DNA from: Elmis aenea
Lineage: Eukaryota > Arthropoda > Insecta > Coleoptera > Elmidae
Direction of reading: 5' to 3'
Length of the DNA stretch: 64,000 nucleotides
Assembly (NCBI GenBank): GCA_947652605.1
Contig: OX393578.1
Coordinates: 34,105,470-34,169,469, forward strand
Part shown: positions 58,150 through 64,000 of the stretch, in pieces
How the letters are laid out: the number at the start of each line of letters is the position of its first letter
Position numbering within the stretch: the first letter of the stretch is position 1
Notes under the pieces: generated by a model
Told to the model about the DNA's origin: nothing
What the model saw: the letters and a program-made list of their open reading frames with translations, nothing else
Databases searched by the model: none
Made by a program: the position numbers and the translations under genes

Positions 58150-59580
58150 TACGAAAGTTGTGTGATACAATTATTTTATTATTGTCATTAACCCATGCGC
58201 ATAAAAAATGGAGTTGTAAGAGTTAATGATTTGCCCAGTGAGTTGTATAAAAAAAATCCTAATAATATTTTAGCTTGTTGGATAAGTCCTCAGGCTTTCA
58301 CATAATTCGGGATCTCTTTTAAGGTTTTAAGAGAGAGATCGGTTAAATAAGCTAGAAGTTACGTACAATAGAGTTAATTTTCAAGCTTTAAAATTACAGT
58401 TTGACTGTTATTTGACTTGGAATAGTTTAACATTCTAAATAAAGTGGTGAATCGGTTTGTTCATGGCACACTTAGTTAAAAATATAAATCAGTACATTTT
58501 TGATTTTCTTCTTGAAGCCATATTAGCTGTTTGTATAAATGTTATTTCTATTTCCTTTTTTATTGTTTTTTAACTTGTAAAAATTTTGCGTAAATAAGCT
58601 ATGGCAACAAAATAATGTTTTTACCATGTTAGCCCTGAAGCTTATCGGTTTTTTATAATTAAAATAAAACCCATTAACACTGTGACGTTTTAGGTATTTA
58701 AAGTAGACTGTGATAACCCTTATTTGCTTTTTACGTACACGTGGTTTATTATTGGGAAGAAAAAAATAAATTTTGCGTTTTTTTTTTGTAATGGTTATAG
58801 ATTAAAAATTAAAATCTAAATTTTGTAACTTGTGCTTATTTCAAATGCTAAATAATCTGGTGATTCTTAGGTATACCAATTTTTTTCATGGTGCACTTAG
58901 TGACAAAGATGTAATAGATAACTTCTGATTTTCGTATGGACACCATAGTAAATATTGGTACTCTTGAATAACAGTAAACTGATATGACAATCACGTCACA
59001 AGCTTTGTTCACACGTAATTGAATTAATATAAAAACCGCATTTCACTTTAGAGATCAACAGCAACTTGTCATATTTTTATTAAATAACCAAAACAATAAA
59101 AGGAACTCATCAATATCTAAATTTGTTTGCTACAGTTAATGTGTAAGCGGTATGTAAGCGATTTATATGTATACGGTAACACGTGGAAAGAAAGTAATAT
59201 TAAAATGTTTAGAAATGATAAGTTTAACCGGATATGTTTCTGCTGCATACTTTTCCACCTTCTTATATGCAAATAAAATGTAGAATTAATTCAGTGTTCA
59301 AATAGCTGTGGAATGGAGATTAAATCAAAACAATAGAAAGTAGTTACTTTAATGTATTCGGTTATAATTAAAGATATAAATTGTTTTACTACAGGTATAT
59401 CACGTTATTTGATGTGAAATTATGTCGGTATAATTGCACAAAAAAAATTAAACATTTTCTAGTTTCAAATTTACATACTATAATATTTTTTGTTTAATTA
59501 GCTGTATGAACTTGAAGTTACAATTACGTAGGTGTTCAACTGGTATAAGTAGTTGTTACATTAATATAAGTCATTTTATA
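58150..59580. other. AT-rich spacer
   Basis: Nothing recognised. A TATAAAAA at about 59028 is followed by an initiator-like TCAACA some 35 bp on, too weak to call. Confidence 0.3.
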
Positions 59581-59588
59581 GCTATTAA

Positions 59589-60148
59589 GTCTGTTTTATA
59601 CTACACTATTTTTTCGTTTAAGAAAATCGTATACGATTTTCTAGTACGGTGTCAATCAGAAATTAAAAATCTTGAACGAAAACTTTGTACGAAATTACTA
59701 CCTGCGCTAAATCCGTCCAATTTTAGCATGCGCGCAGGCGTATTCTACTGTAACTGTATGACTGTATCTGACCGCATGTTATTTGTGGGTTAGGTTAACT
59801 GAAACAATCAAACGATGTTAAATACTACTTATTACCGTTATCCCTCACAATTTATTTTGTAGGAATAAATATGTAGAATGGAACAAGCGTTAAATATACG
59901 TTAAATTTGAAAATGATTCGCTTTCTGTTCTGTGATCAAATTGAACATTTGACATAGTTACTCAAGGTGCCAACAAAATATGATAAAAGTTACTAAAAAG
60001 TAACCAAAATATATTGGAGTTTTCGTACGAAAAAATAGTACAATGTAAATGGTTCATATTTTCCATGCTAAATTCTTGAACGAAATGTTTGTATCAAAAA
60101 TCGTACACGATTTTCTTAAACGAAAAAATAGTATAGTATAAAACAGTC
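59589..60148. mobile_element. family C palindromic element, copy 2
   Basis: Same ends and centre as 48247-48798, same orientation, a few scattered differences (about 560 versus 552 bp). The frame at 59506-59793 is arm sequence. Confidence 0.85.
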
Positions 60149-60149
60149 T

Positions 60150-60640
60150 TTAGACTATAAACGTAAAATTAGCACCGGCCTTAGACTAATATAAACATAT
60201 ATGAATATAAGCCGTCGAGATCGGTTTACATGTCAAATTGAAATTACATAAAAATTGTAATATATTTTCAATTAGTTAAAGTTATTATTTATTAATATAA
60301 TAAATAATAACATTGGTTGGTGATCTTAGATGGACTTGTAAAACGTCACTTGTAAACGAACACGTTATTCCATTGACACATTTTATAGTCGTACTAATGT
60401 AATGATAAAATATATGTTTGCTGATTTAAAGTTTTGTAACAATAACTAATTATGTGCTAAGTACCGTAATGGTTACATTAAGAGCTCTAACTCTATGATA
60501 AAACTAAATATAGATACTAATAAATAAATTATAACATTTTAAACCACATAATTATTACATGATATTAAATTCACTGTCAGAATAAATTTAAAAAAGTATA
60601 CTGTGTAATTAAAAAAATTAAAGTTGACTATTGCCGGTGT
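60150..60640. other. AT-rich spacer
   Basis: Nothing recognised. Confidence 0.3.
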
Positions 60641-60644
60641 GATA

Positions 60645-61458
60645 TACCGGGTGTAAATGAAGTGTGGTACATCAACTTTTTTTTCTTTAGTTTTGATTTT
60701 AGATAAATTAAAATTTAGACGTATGATATGTGCAAAAAAAACGGGCTTTTTGAGCCGTTGCACACATTTGTTTCACTTCCGGTTTCGCCGGAAATGACCC
60801 CAACTTTGTTATTTTAAATGGAACACCCTGTATATTTTTACATTTTTGGAAAGAGGAAGTGATTTTTGATACAAATGTACTATTTTGGTTAATTTTTATA
60901 ACCTAAAAATTTTTTTGAAACAAAATTTAGTTTTTTATTAAGGGTGTCGTGACCTGCGCAAATTGATTTTTATTATGTCAACAATTGTCCAAAAAACGTT
61001 TTTGTAAATTTTAAATGACATTTAGGTTACTATAATCGGCTTTGAAGGTTGCGGAATCGGTTTTTTGATAAAAAGTCAATTTTTTTAAATGGAACCATCC
61101 TGGTACGTTTTTTGGGCAATTTTTGACATAATAAAAATCAATTTGTGCAGGTCACGGCACCCTTAATAAAAAACTAAATTTTGTTTAAAAAAAAATTTGA
61201 GGTTATAAAAATTAACCAAAATAGTGCATTTGTATCCAAAATCGCTCCCTCTTTCCAAAAATGTAAAAATATACAGGGTGTTCCATTTAAAATAACAAAG
61301 TTGGGGTCATTTCCGGCGAAACCGGAAGTGAAACAAATGTGTGCAACGGCTCAAAAAGCCCGGTTTTTTGCACATATCATATGTCTAAATTTTTATTTAT
61401 CTAAAATTAAAACTAAAGAAAAAAAAGTTGGTGTACCACACTTCATTTACACCCGGTA
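60645..61458. mobile_element. family A palindromic element, copy 3
   Basis: TACCGGGTGTAAATGAAGTG to ..CACTTCATTTACACCCGGTA, arms of about 400 bp and almost no loop: a shorter, more symmetrical version of the 13.7 kb copy. The frames at 60539-60763 and 61181-61474 are its arms. Confidence 0.85.
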
Positions 61459-61469
61459 TAGAAAAAACA

Positions 61470-62600
61470 TTTAATCGCTATTTTATACCTAACAAAAACA
61501 ATAATATTGCAATAACTTACTTATTCTTAAAGATAAACCTAATTTTAGAATTCATACATCAATGAAACGAGAAATAATTTTTTTTTCAATGAAACCATAG
61601 CTAACTAACTAAAGTTTGGCTTATATCTTAAAAATCAAGTGCGCCATGGCTTTTTAGAATTTTTTTCTAATTTTTTGTAAAAATATCTACAGGAATCATT
61701 TTATATTTTGATTTTAACACAGTTGGCTATGGAATTATTTACCGTTAAAAAAATTGCCTGTTTTTCGTGTTTTTTAAATATTTAAAGAAGTTGAAGGTGT
61801 AGGTCAAATGTCAAAATGGCATTAAACTTGTTTTGAAATTCTGCCTAACTTTGCTAATTTAACCGACTATGTAACTCTTATAATAACAAAGTTACCCACA
61901 CAACACATGTAGATTATGTTGTCATCCTGTATATTATAATGTAATTCGTTCCTGTTGTAGGTAGCATACAAATTAATAGGTACGTAATTTATATGAAAAA
62001 AAGAGTTGTTTTGGAAAAGTTCAACGTTAAAGTATGTCTTGATTAATTTATCTTGGCCCTATCTAATTGTTTCCTTTTGCTATTATCTGCCAAAACCACC
62101 TACGATTAACTTCTGCTAGTGCAATAACTTCATCAGAGTGGTTACAACCGTGATTGTAACCTCGACAATAACTAATATGCGATCGTTCACCCTTTAAAAA
62201 TTTTCGTATGAAACACGAATATTTCATTCAAAACTTAAGAAAAAAATGTGCTGTAGAATAAATCAAATGACATTGAAATAATAATTTGGCAATAACGGTT
62301 AGTTATAAAACGAATTAATAAATTGCGTTATTACTTTTAAATAAACTTAATTAATCTTATTTTATTTTTTAAGGATATCTTTTTGATCGCTTTCTTTTAT
62401 GCTAGAGTAAATAAATTTCAAATTAAAGGTTATAAATCGAAAACGTAGTATTGAGTAGGTAGTAGGTACGTTTCCCATAATGTTTTTTAAACTATAAATA
62501 TAAATTAAATATTTTACATTTTAAATCAACACAATTAGAGTTGTTTAAATTTTATGCACAAAAGTTAGGAACAAATCGAATATCAGACCAAGTTTTCTTT
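61470..62600. other. AT-rich spacer
   Basis: Nothing recognised. Confidence 0.3.
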
Positions 62601-62610
62601 CTGTATTTTG

Positions 62611-63868
62611 TACAGGGTGGGCAAATTTCGATGTTTTAATAGGGTATCTCGGTAACTTTAAGAGGTATCAAAAAACGGACCGCGCATCCTTGATCTCTTT
62701 TTTCGAGAAAAAGTTAATGGTGAAAACTAAAATTGGTTATCGTCTTTTGTTTTCGAGTTATCACCGAAAACTCGATTTTTCGTTTTATGACTATATCTCG
62801 CTTGTTTATGAAAATAAACAAAAATAATTTTGATAAGAATGCAGTGGCGTAGACAATTTTTCAAAAAAAAATTCGAAATCCGAGTTGTGACAAAAACGTA
62901 TTTTTTTAAATGGAAACCATAGCTATGACTTATTTAAATTCCTTATTTTTTTGTCATTCCAAATACATAAGGGTTGATGTACTTATTTTTAATAATACAG
63001 GGTGTCTCAAAAAAATGTACTCACACTTCGAATGACGAGAAAAACATTATTTATGAACAAACATAGAGTGAAATGGAATGGCTTCGAATACAGAAGACAA
63101 ATGTAATTGAAGAATCATGTTCGCAAATGTTCAAATTGATGACCATTGTTGTCCAGACAACGCTGATAACGCGCTCCAAGGGATTCGCCTGTTAGCGACA
63201 GTTAAAGTGTGAGTACATTTTTTTGAGACACCCTGTATATAAGTTGCGAACGTTTTTTAGTTTTTTTTGTAAAGAAAATTATAGTAGGCTTTGAAAACAA
63301 AAACAAAACAAGCTGTAAAACTTTTAAAACTCATTTGGTACAAGTTACGAAGGTTTTGTAATTTGTTGTGATAAACATTATAAATATATGAAAATAAGAA
63401 AACAACGATATAGTCGGAATCTGCAGTAATGTAGTTTATTGTAGTTTATTTATTATCAACTCAACAAATTACAAAACCTTCGTAACTTGTACCAAATGAG
63501 TTTTAAAAGGTTTTACACCTTGTTTTGTTTCGGTTTTCAAATCCTACTATAATTTTCTTAAAAAAAAAAAAACTAAAAAATGTTCGCAACTTACATATTA
63601 TTGAAAATAACTACATCAAAAAAGTGTCTGTGGAACTTCAAAATTATTTTTCTTTATTTTCATAAACAAGTGAGATATAGTCATAAAACGAAAAGTTGAA
63701 AAATCGAGTTATCGGCGATAACTCGAAAACAAAAGACGATAACCAATTTTAGTTTTCACCATTAATTTTTTCTCGAAAAAAGAGATCGAGGACGGGCGGT
63801 CCTGTTTTTGATACCTCTTATAGTTACCGAGATTCCCTATAAAAACATAAAAATTTGCCCACCCTGTA
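62611..63868. mobile_element. family B palindromic element with a nested MITE
   Basis: TACAGGGTGGGCAAATTTCG to ..AATTTGCCCACCCTGTA; GAAAACTAAAATTGGTTATC, TTTTGTTTTCGAGTTATC and their inverses pair along arms of about 250 bp. Further mirrored words around GGTACAAGTTACGAAGG fill the centre. One arm alone is at 21635-21950. The frame 63709-63993 is arm sequence. Confidence 0.85.
62998..63235. mobile_element. TA-flanked Tc1/IS630-like MITE with transposase tail
   Basis: CAGGGTGTCTCAAAAAAATG..CTCACACTT and its inverse form 31-bp ends, with TA on both sides (62996, 63236). On the minus strand ESLGARYQRCLDNNGHQFEH is followed by LRT and a stop, resembling the last residues of DDE transposases of the Tc1/IS630 group. 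It is thus an internally deleted transposon whose parent enzyme can be guessed. Confidence 0.7.
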
Positions 63869-63869
63869 T

Positions 63870-64000
63870 ATGCTGAGATGCATATTAAAAAAAATACAGA
63901 AAAATTACTGACAATTTGCAATTTACTTCCTATTAATTTATTTTTTAATATTTCTAAAATTGCGTGATCATAAGATCTTCCTCGATTTATCATTATACAT
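63870..64000. other. window end, nothing recognised
   Basis: AT-rich sequence. Confidence 0.3.

Noticed and set aside
1..64000. CRISPR arrays, operons, bacterial-type signals
   Set aside because: Repeats are palindromic transposons without spacer regularity; introns and poly(A) signals show eukaryotic DNA.

Overview
The window is eukaryotic, A+T-rich (about 70% by eye) and packed with transposons. Short introns with GT..AG borders, TTAA-, TA- and 8-bp-flanked DNA transposons, and many palindromic elements ending in CAGGGTG all point to an insect genome. A beetle is a guess, not shown by the sequence. There are two convincing host genes. About half of the window is recognisable mobile DNA, mostly non-autonomous and heavily nested.

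Host genes. From 1640 to 8354 (+) runs a seven-exon gene whose spliced product (about 590 aa) matches FIRRM/C1orf112 (DUF4487 family), the partner of the AAA ATPase FIGNL1 in RAD51 control and recombination. Its fifth intron carries a TTAA-flanked piggyBac-type element with a palindromic element inside it. At 28755-29117 (-) lies a small single-exon gene for a secreted, Ser/Thr/Pro/Asn-rich, probably GPI-anchored protein, with a CpG-richer 5' region. A possible TATA/initiator promoter sits at 9361. A possible small lysine-rich ORF sits at 47022.

Mobile DNA by region. 13.0-15.4 kb: palindromic elements. 15.68-21.22 kb: a stack of hAT elements that also contains a split tyrosine-recombinase (YR) gene with a complete catalytic set and long inverted repeats on both sides; this is the most unusual locus here. 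22.5-27.1 kb: hAT MITE, palindromes, a LINE 3' remnant and a hAT element with a perfect 8-bp target duplication. 30-37.5 kb: large palindromes, hAT MITE and a decayed hAT gene with its TTF-type zinc finger. 37.6-39.2 kb: two tandem GGTTTGTTCC elements, one interrupted by a short P-superfamily derivative that keeps a THAP first exon. 40-45.4 kb: further palindromic and CAGCGTCATTC-type repeats, a mariner remnant and a PIF/Harbinger stack. 48.06-49.69 kb: a hAT element with 10-bp subterminal repeats. 49.8-50.76 kb: a foldback element built of about 147-bp tandem units with a 10-bp target duplication. 55.8-58.1 kb: a Harbinger element inside a palindromic repeat. 59.6-64 kb: second copies of several of these families.

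The host genes are not visibly linked in function. The transposons read as successive waves: MITEs and palindromes keep inserting into one another, and target-site duplications give the relative order of insertion. Apart from the YR gene, no element seen here has an intact transposase.
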